NCBI RefSeq assembly: GCF_000966975.1
Contig: NZ_JZWV01000633.1
Location: 1 to 12,314, forward strand
Direction: 5' to 3'
Source: Streptomyces katrae
Lineage (GTDB): Bacteria; Actinomycetota; Actinomycetes; Streptomycetales; Streptomycetaceae
DNA length: 12,314 nucleotides
The position numbers and the translations under genes are program-made. The notes beneath the pieces were generated by a model, which saw only the letters and a list, made by a program, of their open reading frames with translations, made no database searches and was not told where the DNA came from. This document shows, one piece after another, positions 1-6,438 of this stretch. Position 1 is the first letter of the stretch. The number at the start of each line of letters is the position of its first letter.

Positions 1-60
1 GCGCAGCACGGTGTGGGACCGACTCCCGGGCAGTGGCGGCGGGCCCGCACGGGGCCCCGG

Positions 61-99
61 TGACGTCCCCAGGGTATTCGGTGACGGATACTGGGGCCC
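61..99 (+). promoter_or_regulatory. Putative promoter of the mqnL operon with an inverted repeat
   Basis: A -10-like GATACT lies at 87-92, seven bases before the ATG at 100, so transcription may begin at or next to the start codon and give a leaderless mRNA. No convincing Shine-Dalgarno is present; GGGG at 93-96 is only 3 nt from ATG. No good -35 is placed at normal spacing. An interrupted inverted repeat covers the -10: CCCCA 67-71 with TGGGG 92-96, and GTAT 74-77 with ATAC 88-91, which could be an operator. Bases 1-60 hold no gene I can support, only a GGGCCC self-complementary hairpin (41-46/52-57) that might end an upstream transcript. Confidence 0.4.
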
Positions 100-1557
100 A
101 TGGCTTACGACGATCTCCGCTCGCTGCTCCGGGCCCTGGAGCGGGAGGGCGACCTCAAGCGCATCAAGGCCGAAGTCGACCCGTACCTGGAGGTCGGGGA
201 GATCGTCGACAGAGTGAACAAGGCGGGCGGCCCGGCGCTGCTCTTCGAGAACGTCAAGGGCTCGGCGATGCCGCTGGCCATGAACGTCTTCGGCACCGAC
301 CGCCGCCTCCTGAAGGCCCTGGGCCTGAAGTCGTACGGCGAGATCAGCGAGAAGATCGGCGGCCTGCTCAAGCCGGAGCTGCCCCAGGGCTTCATCGGGG
401 TCCGCGAGGCCTTCGGCAAGCTCGGCTCGATGGTGCACGTGCCGCCGAAGAAGGTGAAGGGCGAGTCCGCGCCCGTCCAGGAGGTCGTCCTCACCGGCGA
501 CGACGTGGACCTGGACCAGCTGCCGGCCCTCTTCACCTGGCCCAAGGACGGCGGCTCCTTCTTCAACCTGGGCCTCACCCACACCAAGCACCCCGAGACG
601 GGCGTCCGCAACCTCGGCCTCTACCGGCTCCAGCGGCACGACAAGCGCACCATCGGCATGCACTGGCAGATCCACAAGGACAGCCGCAACCACTACGCCG
701 TCGCCGCGGCGCGCGGCGAGCGGCTGCCGGTCGCGATCGCCTTCGGCTGCCCGCCGGCCGTCACCTACGCCTCGACGGCGCCGCTGCCGGGCGACATCGA
801 CGAGTACCTGTTCGCCGGGTTCGTCGCCGGCAAGCGGATCGAGATGGTCGACTGCAAGACGGTCCCGCTCCAGGTCCCGGCCAACGCGGAGGTGGTGATC
901 GAGGGCTGGCTGGAGCCCGGGGAGATGCTCCCCGAGGGGCCGTTCGGCGACCACACCGGTTTCTACACCCCGCAGGAGCCGTTCCCCGCGCTGAAGATCG
1001 ACTGCGTGACGATGCGGAAGCGGCCGCTGCTGCAGTCGATCGTGGTCGGCCGGCCGCCGACGGAGGACGGCCCGCTGGGTCGTGCGACGGAACGCTTCTT
1101 CCTCCCGCTGCTGAAGATCATCGTCCCGGACATCGTGGACTACCACCTGCCCGAGTCCGGCGGCTTCCACAACTGCGCGATCGTCTCGATCGACAAGAAG
1201 TACCCCAAGCACGCCCAGAAGGTGATGCACGCCATCTGGGGCGCGCACATGATGTCGCTGACCAAGCTGATCATCGTGGTGGACAAGGACTGCGACGTCC
1301 ACGACCTGCACGAGGTGTCCTGGCGGGCCCTCGGCAACACCGACTACTCCCGCGACCTCACGGTGGTGGAGGGCCCGGTGGACCACCTGGACCACGCCTC
1401 CTACCAGCAGTTCTGGGGCGGCAAGGCCGGCATCGACGCCACGAAGAAGCTCCCCGAGGAGGGCTACACCCGCGACGGCGGCTGGCCCGACATGGTGGAG
1501 TCCGACCCGGCGACGGCGGCCCTGGTGGACCGCCGCTGGAAGGAGTACGGCCTGTGA
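100..1557 (+). CDS. mqnL: UbiD-family menaquinone biosynthesis decarboxylase (futalosine pathway)
   Basis: A 485-aa UbiD-family decarboxylase. Family members use prenylated FMN, made by UbiX, to remove the ring carboxylate from an aromatic acid; in futalosine-pathway actinomycetes the substrate is the prenylated dihydroxynaphthoate made by MqnP. The sequence shows the UbiD signature PEGPFGDHTG at residues 278-287, whose acidic residues lie in the family's active site, and the upstream block YRLQRHDKRTIGMHW at 175-189, typical of the prFMN/metal pocket. Length matches bacterial UbiD (about 480-500 aa). The ATG at 100 is chosen from the MAYDDLRSLL N-terminus and a -10-like GATACT just upstream that suggests a leaderless start. 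It is the first gene of a coupled operon; its TGA overlaps the GTG of the next gene (GTGA). The mqnP, mqnE and ubiX neighbours support a menaquinone rather than ubiquinone role. It appears intact, unlike its cofactor supplier ubiX. The symbol is used by analogy with the actinomycete pathway. Confidence 0.93.
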   Translation: MAYDDLRSLLRALEREGDLKRIKAEVDPYLEVGEIVDRVNKAGGPALLFENVKGSAMPLAMNVFGTDRRLLKALGLKSYGEISEKIGGLLKPELPQGFIGVREAFGKLGSMVHVPPKKVKGESAPVQEVVLTGDDVDLDQLPALFTWPKDGGSFFNLGLTHTKHPETGVRNLGLYRLQRHDKRTIGMHWQIHKDSRNHYAVAAARGERLPVAIAFGCPPAVTYASTAPLPGDIDEYLFAGFVAGKRIEMVDCKTVPLQVPANAEVVIEGWLEPGEMLPEGPFGDHTGFYTPQEPFPALKIDCVTMRKRPLLQSIVVGRPPTEDGPLGRATERFFLPLLKIIVPDIVDYHLPESGGFHNCAIVSIDKKYPKHAQKVMHAIWGAHMMSLTKLIIVVDKDCDVHDLHEVSWRALGNTDYSRDLTVVEGPVDHLDHASYQQFWGGKAGIDATKKLPEEGYTRDGGWPDMVESDPATAALVDRRWKEYGL

Positions 1558-2024
1558 GCACGGCCATGGGCGGCCCCGCCCTCTTCATCGGCACCGACAC
1601 GACCTACGTGGCCCTGGTGCGCCCGCGCCTGGACCCGGCCGACCCGGAGGTCCGGGAGGCGGCGGAGCAGGCGGGCGTCAGCCCGGAGGAGTTCGCCGGC
1701 CCCGGCAACGTGTGGGCGCTGATGTGGGAGCAGGACGGCGTGGACGGCGGCGGCTTCGAGCTGCCGGGCCTGCGGGACGCGGAGGCCGAGGACTTCGCCG
1801 ACCGGCTGCTGGCCGAGCTGTCCTTCGAGAGCGGCCCGTTCACCGTCGGTGCGGGCGAGGTGCTGCACATCCAGGCCTACCCGGCCGCCGAGACCTGCCG
1901 CTTCGTCTCCGTGATCACCCCGCCGGAGGGCGAGGAGCTCGCCCCGGTCACCCTCGACGTCCCGGCGGTGGACGCCGACGCGCTCCGCGCCGACCTCGAA
2001 GACTTCCGCAGGAGCCTGGCATGA
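1554..2024 (+). CDS. Unrecognised acidic 156-aa protein coupled between mqnL and mqnP
   Basis: I do not recognise the family. The 156-aa product is rich in Asp and Glu, has no signal peptide or membrane segment, and has alternating beta/alpha character (for example residues 104-121 look like beta strands, and 142-156 an acidic/basic helix). The start is GTG at 1554, supported by GGAAGGAG at 1538-1545 with an 8-nt spacer; the ATG at 1566 is a less well-placed alternative. Its GTG overlaps the mqnL stop and its TGA overlaps the mqnP ATG (ATGA), so translation of all three is coupled. That position suggests a soluble accessory to late menaquinone synthesis, but this is inference from context only. 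It is not a shadow: third-position GC bias follows this frame and both ends abut translation signals. Confidence 0.8.
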   Translation: MSTAMGGPALFIGTDTTYVALVRPRLDPADPEVREAAEQAGVSPEEFAGPGNVWALMWEQDGVDGGGFELPGLRDAEAEDFADRLLAELSFESGPFTVGAGEVLHIQAYPAAETCRFVSVITPPEGEELAPVTLDVPAVDADALRADLEDFRRSLA

Positions 2025-2944
2025 CGACCACCGCCGAAGGTGTGCTCGGCCCCGGACAGGCGCCGCGGCCCACCGGCAAGGTCAAGGCCTTCCTGCGGCT
2101 GGTGATGATCGAGCACTCGGTCTTCGCCCTGCCCTTCGCCTACATCGCCGCCCTCACCGCCATGTTCCGCCTCGACGGGCGGATGCACTGGCGGGAGCTG
2201 CTGCTGGTCACCGTGTGCATGGTGGGGCTGCGGACCTTCGCGATGGCCGCGAACCGGATCATCGACCGCGAGCTCGACGCCCGCAACCCGCGCACCGCCG
2301 GGCGCGAGCTGGTCACCGGCGCGGTGTCGGTGCGCTCGGCGTGGACGGGCGCGGGGATAGCCCTCGTGGTCTTCCTCGGGGCGGCCGCCCTCCTGAACCC
2401 GCTGTGCCTGGCGCTGGCGCCGGTCGCGGTGGTGCCGATGGTGGTCTACCCGTACGGCAAGCGGTTCACCAACTTCCCGCAGGCCATCCTGGGCCTGGCC
2501 CAGGCGATGGGCCCGGTCGGCGCCTGGCTGGCGGTCACCGGCGAGTGGTCCTGGGAGGCGGTGGTCCTCGGCCTGGCCATCGGCGTGTGGATCGGCGGCT
2601 TCGACCTGATCTACGCCTGCCAGGACGTGGACTCCGACCGCGCCGAGGGCGTCAAGTCGGTCCCGGCCCGCTTCGGCGTCCCGGGCGCCCTGTGGGGCGC
2701 CCGCGCCTGCCACGCCGTCACCACGGCCCTGCTGGCCGCGTACGCGGTCCTCACGGACGGCGGCGCCTTCCTCTGGCTGGGCCTGCTGATCGTCGCGGCG
2801 GCGTTCCTGTACGAGCACACGATCGTGAAGCCGCACGACCTGTCCCGGCTGAACCGGGCGTTCTTCACGGTGAACGGCTTCATCGGAATCGCGCTCTTCG
2901 TGTGCGCCCTGGCGGACCTGCTGATCCGGGGCCTGACGCTGTAG
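2021..2944 (+). CDS. mqnP: UbiA-family menaquinone biosynthesis prenyltransferase MqnP
   Basis: A 307-aa integral-membrane prenyltransferase that joins the polyprenyl diphosphate tail to the aromatic acid ring before UbiD-type decarboxylation. Both Asp-rich Mg/diphosphate-binding motifs of the UbiA family are present: N78-R79-x2-D82-x3-D86 (NRIIDRELD) and D195-x2-Y198-x2-Q201-D202-x3-D206. About eight or nine hydrophobic helices are visible, for example residues 29-49, 58-77, 110-142, 155-173, 181-199, 228-245, 249-263 and 282-303. Length and the GRELVTGAVS stretch after motif 1 are normal. The ATG at 2021 overlaps the upstream TGA (ATGA) and has AGGAG at 2010-2014 with a 6-nt spacer. The UbiD-type gene two positions upstream and mqnE nearby argue for the futalosine branch over a 4-hydroxybenzoate octaprenyltransferase of ubiquinone synthesis. 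Confidence 0.93.
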   Translation: MTTTAEGVLGPGQAPRPTGKVKAFLRLVMIEHSVFALPFAYIAALTAMFRLDGRMHWRELLLVTVCMVGLRTFAMAANRIIDRELDARNPRTAGRELVTGAVSVRSAWTGAGIALVVFLGAAALLNPLCLALAPVAVVPMVVYPYGKRFTNFPQAILGLAQAMGPVGAWLAVTGEWSWEAVVLGLAIGVWIGGFDLIYACQDVDSDRAEGVKSVPARFGVPGALWGARACHAVTTALLAAYAVLTDGGAFLWLGLLIVAAAFLYEHTIVKPHDLSRLNRAFFTVNGFIGIALFVCALADLLIRGLTL

Positions 2945-2968
2945 CCCGGACGGGGCGCCCGTCCGGGC
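2944..2968. terminator. Hairpin terminator between mqnP and the rhomboid gene
   Basis: A perfect 11-bp GC-rich stem (2944-2954 with 2958-2968) closes a 3-nt loop and begins in the last base of the mqnP stop codon. No U-run follows, which is usual in high-GC actinomycetes. It lies between two convergent genes, so it may end transcription from both sides. Confidence 0.75.
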
Positions 2969-2977
2969 CGCCGGCCG

Positions 2978-3586
2978 TCAGCCGAGCCGGGGTGCCGGGC
3001 GGCGGTACCAGAGGGCCGTGGCCACGCCTGCGGCGAGGCCGCAGAGGTGGGCCTGCCAGCTGACCAACGGGTTCAGGGGCAGGAGGCCGAGGAACATGCC
3101 GCCGCCGTAGTACGCGGCGACCGCGATGCCCACCGCGATGCCCAGCACCTTGCGCTCGACGAAGCCCCGCACCAGCAGGAAGCCGAAGAGGCCGTAGATC
3201 AGCCCGGACGCGCCGATGGTGACGCTGTGGGCGGGGGAGATCAGCCAGACGCCGAGCCCGTCGGCGGCGATGACCAGCAGGCAGACGGCCAGGAAGCGGC
3301 GGATGCCGCTGAGGGCGGTGACGAAGCCGAGGACCAGCAGCGGGAGGCTGTTGCCCGCCACGTGGCCGAAGCCGAAGTGGAGGAAGGGCGCCAGGGGTAT
3401 GCCGATGAGGCCGTCGGCCTCGCGCGGCCTGATGCCGTAGAGGTCGAGGGCGTGTCCGGCGGCGAGGTCGATCAGCTCGATCAGCCACAGCAGCGCCACC
3501 CAGCCCAGCATCAGCTTCGCGGAGGCCGCCGCGCGTTCCCTGTGGCTCCACTCGGGAACGGTGGTGTCCAGCGTGTTCGTACTCAT
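2978..3586 (-). CDS. Rhomboid-family intramembrane serine protease
   Basis: A 202-aa multi-pass membrane protein with rhomboid hallmarks. The catalytic serine motif GASG is at 125-128 (Ser127) and the catalytic histidine at His180 in the SWQAHLCG segment. The upstream HFGFGHVAGN block (70-79) is the conserved HxxxxHxxxN element of loop/TM2. About six hydrophobic helices span 23-44, 78-94, 96-116, 122-141, 146-168 and 177-193. Family members cleave transmembrane substrates within the bilayer; the substrate here is unknown. The ATG at 3586 is chosen because GGGGGA (3595-3600 on the complementary strand) sits 8 nt upstream. It lies on the opposite strand between mqnP and ubiX, divergent from ubiX, so it interrupts the menaquinone genes without obvious functional linkage. 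It is short, with no extra cytoplasmic domain. Confidence 0.9.
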   Translation of the reverse strand: MSTNTLDTTVPEWSHRERAAASAKLMLGWVALLWLIELIDLAAGHALDLYGIRPREADGLIGIPLAPFLHFGFGHVAGNSLPLLVLGFVTALSGIRRFLAVCLLVIAADGLGVWLISPAHSVTIGASGLIYGLFGFLLVRGFVERKVLGIAVGIAVAAYYGGGMFLGLLPLNPLVSWQAHLCGLAAGVATALWYRRPAPRLG

Positions 3587-3668
3587 GTGCCATGTCCCCC
3601 GGGGCGTGTCGTGCGTCCGGCACACCTTAACGAGTGGCCCGTGGGCGTGGCCGGATAGTCTCGGAGGT
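3587..3668. promoter_or_regulatory. Divergent promoter region of the rhomboid gene and ubiX
   Basis: This 82-bp gap must hold start signals for two divergent genes. On the minus strand TAAGGT (3624-3629) resembles the actinomycete -10 TAnnnT. On the plus strand TAGTCT (3656-3661) or GATAGT (3654-3659) could be a -10 placed so that transcription begins within a few bases of the ubiX ATG. GGAGG at 3663-3667 is only 1 nt from that ATG, too close to work as a normal ribosome site. No clear -35 elements were found, so this is tentative. Confidence 0.35.
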
Positions 3669-4362
3669 ATGACTGAGCGCAAGCGCACCCCCTGGGTGGT
3701 GGGGGTTTCCGGGGCGTCCGGGACGCCGTACGCGGCCTCGGTGGTCCGAGGGCTGCTCGCGGCGGGCGAGGCGGTGGACCTGGTGGTCAGCCGGGCCTCG
3801 CGGCTCACTCTGCTGGACGAGACCGGGATCGCCTTCCGGGACGCGCACTGGCGGGACGATCTGGCCGAGTGGCTGGCGCGATCTGGCCGAGTGGCTGGCG
3901 CGGGGCGCCGACGGGAAGCCGGGGACCTTCGAGGTGTCCGGGCTGGACGACGTGCGGTACTGGGCGGCCGGGGACCTGGCCGCCGGGCCGAGCTCGGGTT
4001 CGTACCCGGTCAAGGGGATGCTGATCGTCCCCGCTTCCACGGCCTGTGTGGCCGGGGTGGCGCTGGGTCTGTCGAAGGACCTGCTCCAGCGCGTCGCGAG
4101 CGTCACGCTGAAGGAGCGGCGCAGGCTGGTGGTCGCGGTGCGGGAGACCCCGCTGAACGGGCAGACGCTGAGGCATCTGGTGGCGCTGGACGAGGCGGGC
4201 GCTGTCGTGCTGCCCGCCTCTCCGGCGTTCTACGCGGGTGCGACGCACATCCAGGATCTCGTGGACTTCGTCGCGGGGCGGGTGCTCGACGCGGCAGGGG
4301 TGCCGCACGGCCTGTACCGCCGTTGGGAGGGGGAGCTTGGCAGCGCCCGCTCCCGTGACTAG
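3669..4362 (+). pseudogene. ubiX: UbiX-type flavin prenyltransferase, frameshifted by a 22-bp tandem duplication
   Basis: UbiX joins a dimethylallyl group to FMN to make the prFMN cofactor of UbiD enzymes. Codons 1-71 (3669-3881) read as UbiX, with the FMN-binding VGVSGASGTPYA at residues 11-22. At 3858-3901 a 22-bp unit occurs twice; 22 is not a multiple of 3, so the frame shifts. The shifted frame runs to a TGA at 4356-4358 as unrelated residues (229 aa in all). The true C-terminus continues in the other frame to TAG at 4360-4362, with GPSSGSYPVKGMLIVPAS, LKERRRLVVAVRETPLN and the YAGATHIQDLVDF region. Removing one copy restores an uninterrupted 223-aa protein of normal length. The C-terminal part could be translated separately from GTG 3934 (GGGGA 8 nt upstream), but that piece lacks the flavin-binding N-terminus. 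A sequencing or assembly error cannot be excluded from one sequence. Confidence 0.88.
3857..3902 (+). repeat. 22-bp perfect tandem duplication inside ubiX
   Basis: Copy 1 is 3858-3879 and copy 2 is 3880-3901, identical base for base. The periodic tract extends one base either side (3857-3902). The unit encodes DLAEWLA in the first copy and is read out of frame in the second. A single copy joins RDDLAEWLARGADGKPG smoothly, which identifies the duplication as the event that broke the gene. Confidence 0.95.
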
Positions 4363-4493
4363 CGCTTCTTGGCGCGGAGCGGCCGGCGGGTCTTGTCGTT
4401 CCGGTAGGCGGCGGCGGGCTGGTCGGTGCGGGATCGGTTGGCCAGCTCCTGGAGCTGTCGCATGTGCGCGTAGGCCATCTCGATCGTGTACAC
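4359..4493 (-). CDS. Small basic 44-aa hypothetical protein
   Basis: A short ORF that I do not recognise by name. It starts at GTG 4493 and has AGGAG at 4503-4507 (complementary strand) with a 9-nt spacer. The product begins YTIEMAYAHMRQLQELANR (residues 2-20), a probable amphipathic helix, then becomes polar and ends in a very basic tail RRPLRAKKR. No membrane segment or Cys motif is present. An internal ATG at 4478 would give 39 aa. The stop shares the palindromic CTAG at 4359-4362 with the convergent ubiX stop, a 4-bp tail-to-tail overlap. No terminator hairpin follows, so its transcript may run antisense into ubiX. It is divergent from the AsnC-type regulator and could share its operator. 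The strong ribosome site and codon bias make it likely real; function is unknown, although the basic tail would suit nucleic-acid or ribosome contact. Confidence 0.7.
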   Translation of the reverse strand: MYTIEMAYAHMRQLQELANRSRTDQPAAAYRNDKTRRPLRAKKR

Positions 4494-4536
4494 GGTGAAC
4501 CACTCCTGAAGATCGTCATTGATCTGTTGAAAGATT

Positions 4537-4556
4537 CACAGGGTGTTGACCCTGTG
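4537..4556. promoter_or_regulatory. Perfect palindrome, probable operator
   Basis: CACAGGGT (4537-4544) and ACCCTGTG (4549-4556) form a perfect 8-bp inverted repeat around GTTG, in the middle of the 121-bp divergent gap. The right half overlaps the -35 TTGACC of the regulator gene, so a bound protein would block transcription. Autoregulation by the adjacent AsnC-type protein is a reasonable inference, though the GC-rich arms differ from the classical AT-centred Lrp site. An RNA hairpin is less likely because it lies upstream of the inferred transcription start. Confidence 0.6.
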
Positions 4557-4574
4557 TGCCTTTGATTCTATACC
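4546..4574 (+). promoter_or_regulatory. Vegetative-type promoter of the AsnC-family regulator gene
   Basis: TTGACC (4546-4551) and TATACC (4569-4574) are separated by exactly 17 bp, close to the consensus for the principal sigma factor. Transcription would start near 4581, leaving a leader of about 34 nt with GGAAGG (4600-4605) as ribosome site. The surrounding sequence is distinctly richer in A/T than the neighbouring genes. Because no terminator separates the regulator gene from mqnE, this promoter may serve both. Confidence 0.6.
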
Positions 4575-4614
4575 TAAACTTGCAGGATCGCCGAATAATG
4601 GAAGGCTCCACGTA

Positions 4615-5070
4615 ATGGACACGGTGGACAGGCAGCTCATCCAGGCACTCCGGGAGAACGGTCGTGCCTCGTACGCGGAGCTGGGCCGTCTCGTGGGCCT
4701 CTCCGGCCCCAGCGTCACCGACCGGATCAACCGTCTGGAGACGGCCGGCGTCATCACCGGTTACCGCGCGACCGTCGCCGCCGCCGAGCTCGGCCTCGGC
4801 GTCACCGCGCTGATCGGCATCTCCCTCTCCGACGCCGCCGACCACGAGGACGTGGCCCGCCGGCTGCGCGACCTCGCCGAGATCGAGGACTGCTGGTTCA
4901 TCGCCGGCGACGACTCCTTCATGCTCAAGGTCCGCGCCAGCGACGTCGACGGCCTGGAGAAGATCATCCGCAAGCTCTCCGGCACCAAGGGCGTCTCCCG
5001 CACCCGCACCACGATCGTCCTCTCCACCAAGTGGGAGAACCGGGTCGGCGAGCTGCCCGAGGACGCCTGA
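4615..5070 (+). CDS. Lrp/AsnC-family transcriptional regulator
   Basis: A 151-aa regulator of the feast/famine family, a DNA-binding protein that forms dimers and higher oligomers and usually responds to a small metabolite such as an amino acid. The N-terminal winged helix-turn-helix spans about residues 1-50, with LRENGRASYAELGRLVGLS leading into the recognition helix GPSVTDRINRLETAGVI (31-47). The C-terminal RAM ligand/oligomer domain spans about 60-145, with the IAGDDSFMLKV turn at 96-106. Length is typical (about 150 aa). The ATG at 4615 has GGAAGG 9 nt upstream. It lies 64 bp before mqnE with no terminator between, and a palindrome overlaps its own promoter. Control of the menaquinone genes is inferred from position; the ligand is unknown. 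Confidence 0.92.
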   Translation: MDTVDRQLIQALRENGRASYAELGRLVGLSGPSVTDRINRLETAGVITGYRATVAAAELGLGVTALIGISLSDAADHEDVARRLRDLAEIEDCWFIAGDDSFMLKVRASDVDGLEKIIRKLSGTKGVSRTRTTIVLSTKWENRVGELPEDA

Positions 5071-5134
5071 GAGTACGGTGGGTGGCGGTTGCACACAGGC
5101 TGGGACAGGGCAAGGAAGACAGGGAGACACCGGC

Positions 5135-6298
5135 ATGGACGCTGGGCTCAAGCGCGAGCTGGAGGAGAAGGTCCGCTCCGGCGAGCGGCTGACGCGTGAG
5201 GACGGCATCGCCCTCTACGAGTCGGACGACCTGGCGTGGCTGGGCGGTCTCGCCCACGAGGTGCGCACCCGCAAGAACGGTGACGTCGTCCACTTCAACG
5301 TCAACCGCCACCTCAACATGACGAACGTGTGCACCGCCTCCTGCGCGTACTGCTCGTTCCAGCGCAAGCCGGGCGAGAAGGACGCGTACACGATGCGCAT
5401 CGAGGAGGCCGTCCGCCTGGCCAAGGCCATGGAGAACGAGAACCTCACCGAGCTGCACATCGTCAACGGCCTGCACCCCTCCCTCCCGTGGCGCTACTAC
5501 CCGCGCTCGCTGTCGGCCCTCAAGGAGGCGCTGCCGAACGTCTCGCTGAAGGCGTTCACGGCGACGGAGATCCACCACTTCGAGACCATCTCGGGCCTGT
5601 CGGCCTCCGAGATCCTCGACGAGCTGATCGACGCGGGGCTGGAGTCCCTGACCGGCGGCGGCGCGGAGATCTTCGACTGGGAGGTCCGCCAGCACATCGT
5701 CGACCACCGCACCCACTGGGAGGACTGGTCGCGCATCCACCGCCTGGCGCACGAGAAGGGGCTCAAGACCCCGAGCACCATGCTCTACGGGCACATCGAG
5801 GAGCCGCGCCACCGCGTGGACCACGTGCTGCGGCTGCGCGAGCTCCAGGACGAGACCGGCGGCTTCCAGGTCTTCATCCCGCTGCGCTACCAGCACGACT
5901 TCGTGGACATGAAGGACGGCAAGGTCCGCAACAAGCTCCAGGCGCGCACGACGATGGCGACGGGCGCCGAGGCGCTGAAGACCTTCGCGGTCTCCCGCCT
6001 GCTCTTCGACAACGTGCCGCACGTCAAGGTCTTCTGGGTGATGCACGGCGTGCAGACCGCCCAGCTCGCGCTCCAGCACGGCGCGGACGACATGGACGGC
6101 TCGGTGGTCGAGTACAAGATCACGCACGACGCGGACAACTACGGCACCCCGAACAAGCTGACCCGCGACGACCTCCTCGAACTGATCCGCGAGGCGGGCT
6201 TCCGCCCCGTCGAGCGCAACACGCGCTACGAGATCATCCGCGAGTACCCGGGCCCGGACGCCACGCTGCGCGAGACCCCGCAGGCGATGCGCGTCTGA
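5135..6298 (+). CDS. mqnE: Aminofutalosine synthase MqnE (radical SAM)
   Basis: A 387-aa radical SAM enzyme that joins the adenosyl part of SAM to 3-[(1-carboxyvinyl)oxy]benzoate to form 6-amino-6-deoxyfutalosine, an early step of the futalosine menaquinone pathway. The [4Fe-4S] motif CTASCAYC supplies Cys66, Cys70 and Cys73, followed by SFQRKPGEKDAY. The barrel strands LTELHIVNGLHPSLPWRYY, LKAFTATEIHHF and LESLTGGGAEIF match the MqnE/MqnC group. MqnC, the related cyclase, is the main alternative, but the NRHLNMTNVC lead-in and the neighbouring late-pathway genes favour MqnE. The ATG at 5135 has AGGGAG (5121-5126) 8 nt upstream. It is probably co-transcribed with the AsnC-type gene 64 bp upstream, and a strong terminator follows. 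Confidence 0.94.
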   Translation: MDAGLKRELEEKVRSGERLTREDGIALYESDDLAWLGGLAHEVRTRKNGDVVHFNVNRHLNMTNVCTASCAYCSFQRKPGEKDAYTMRIEEAVRLAKAMENENLTELHIVNGLHPSLPWRYYPRSLSALKEALPNVSLKAFTATEIHHFETISGLSASEILDELIDAGLESLTGGGAEIFDWEVRQHIVDHRTHWEDWSRIHRLAHEKGLKTPSTMLYGHIEEPRHRVDHVLRLRELQDETGGFQVFIPLRYQHDFVDMKDGKVRNKLQARTTMATGAEALKTFAVSRLLFDNVPHVKVFWVMHGVQTAQLALQHGADDMDGSVVEYKITHDADNYGTPNKLTRDDLLELIREAGFRPVERNTRYEIIREYPGPDATLRETPQAMRV

Positions 6299-6313
6299 CG
6301 CCCCCTCCCCCTT

Positions 6314-6350
6314 CGAGAGGCCCCGGTCCCCTGTGGACCGGGGCCTCTCG
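6314..6350 (+). terminator. Strong intrinsic-type terminator after mqnE
   Basis: A perfect 16-bp stem (6314-6329 with 6335-6350) encloses the 5-nt loop CCTGT, starting 15 bases after the mqnE stop. The tail is CGCTTCC, lacking a long U-run as is common in Streptomyces. It closes the menaquinone gene region on this side. Confidence 0.88.
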
Positions 6351-6403
6351 CGCTTCCGGGCGCTTCCGGACGCCTCCCGCGCGGCCCGCATGCCGGAAAC
6401 CCG

Positions 6404-6438
6404 TTGCCCGGCGGGTGGGTAATGGATAATTTTGATCG
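6404..6438 (+). promoter_or_regulatory. Candidate promoter giving a leaderless GNAT mRNA
   Basis: TTGCCC (6404-6409) is followed after 17 bp by TAATTT (6427-6432), which sits in a small A/T island. Starting about 7 nt downstream would place +1 at the GTG start codon (6439). No Shine-Dalgarno lies upstream of that GTG, which fits a leaderless transcript. Confidence 0.45.

Noticed and set aside
33..2024. A 663-aa open frame covering mqnL
   Set aside because: Only its last 156 codons are real; the earlier part is an Arg/Pro/Gly-rich shadow of the mqnL frame, typical of high-GC DNA.
3857..3902. Programmed ribosomal frameshift in ubiX
   Set aside because: No slippery heptamer or stimulatory structure is apparent, and the exact 22-bp duplication explains the frame change fully.
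3857..3902. CRISPR-like repeat
   Set aside because: Only two directly abutting copies, no spacers, and inside a coding sequence.
3934..4362. Independent 142-aa protein from GTG 3934
   Set aside because: It is the C-terminal part of UbiX without the N-terminal flavin-binding segment; translation is conceivable but an independent gene is unlikely.
5071..5134. Separate mqnE promoter using TTGCAC at 5089-5094
   Set aside because: No -10-like hexamer is found at 16-18 bp spacing, so read-through from the regulator promoter is the simpler reading.
4964..6391. A 475-aa minus-strand open frame over mqnE
   Set aside because: Composition is Val/Leu/Arg/Asp-rich with no motif and it opposes a gene with a complete radical SAM signature.
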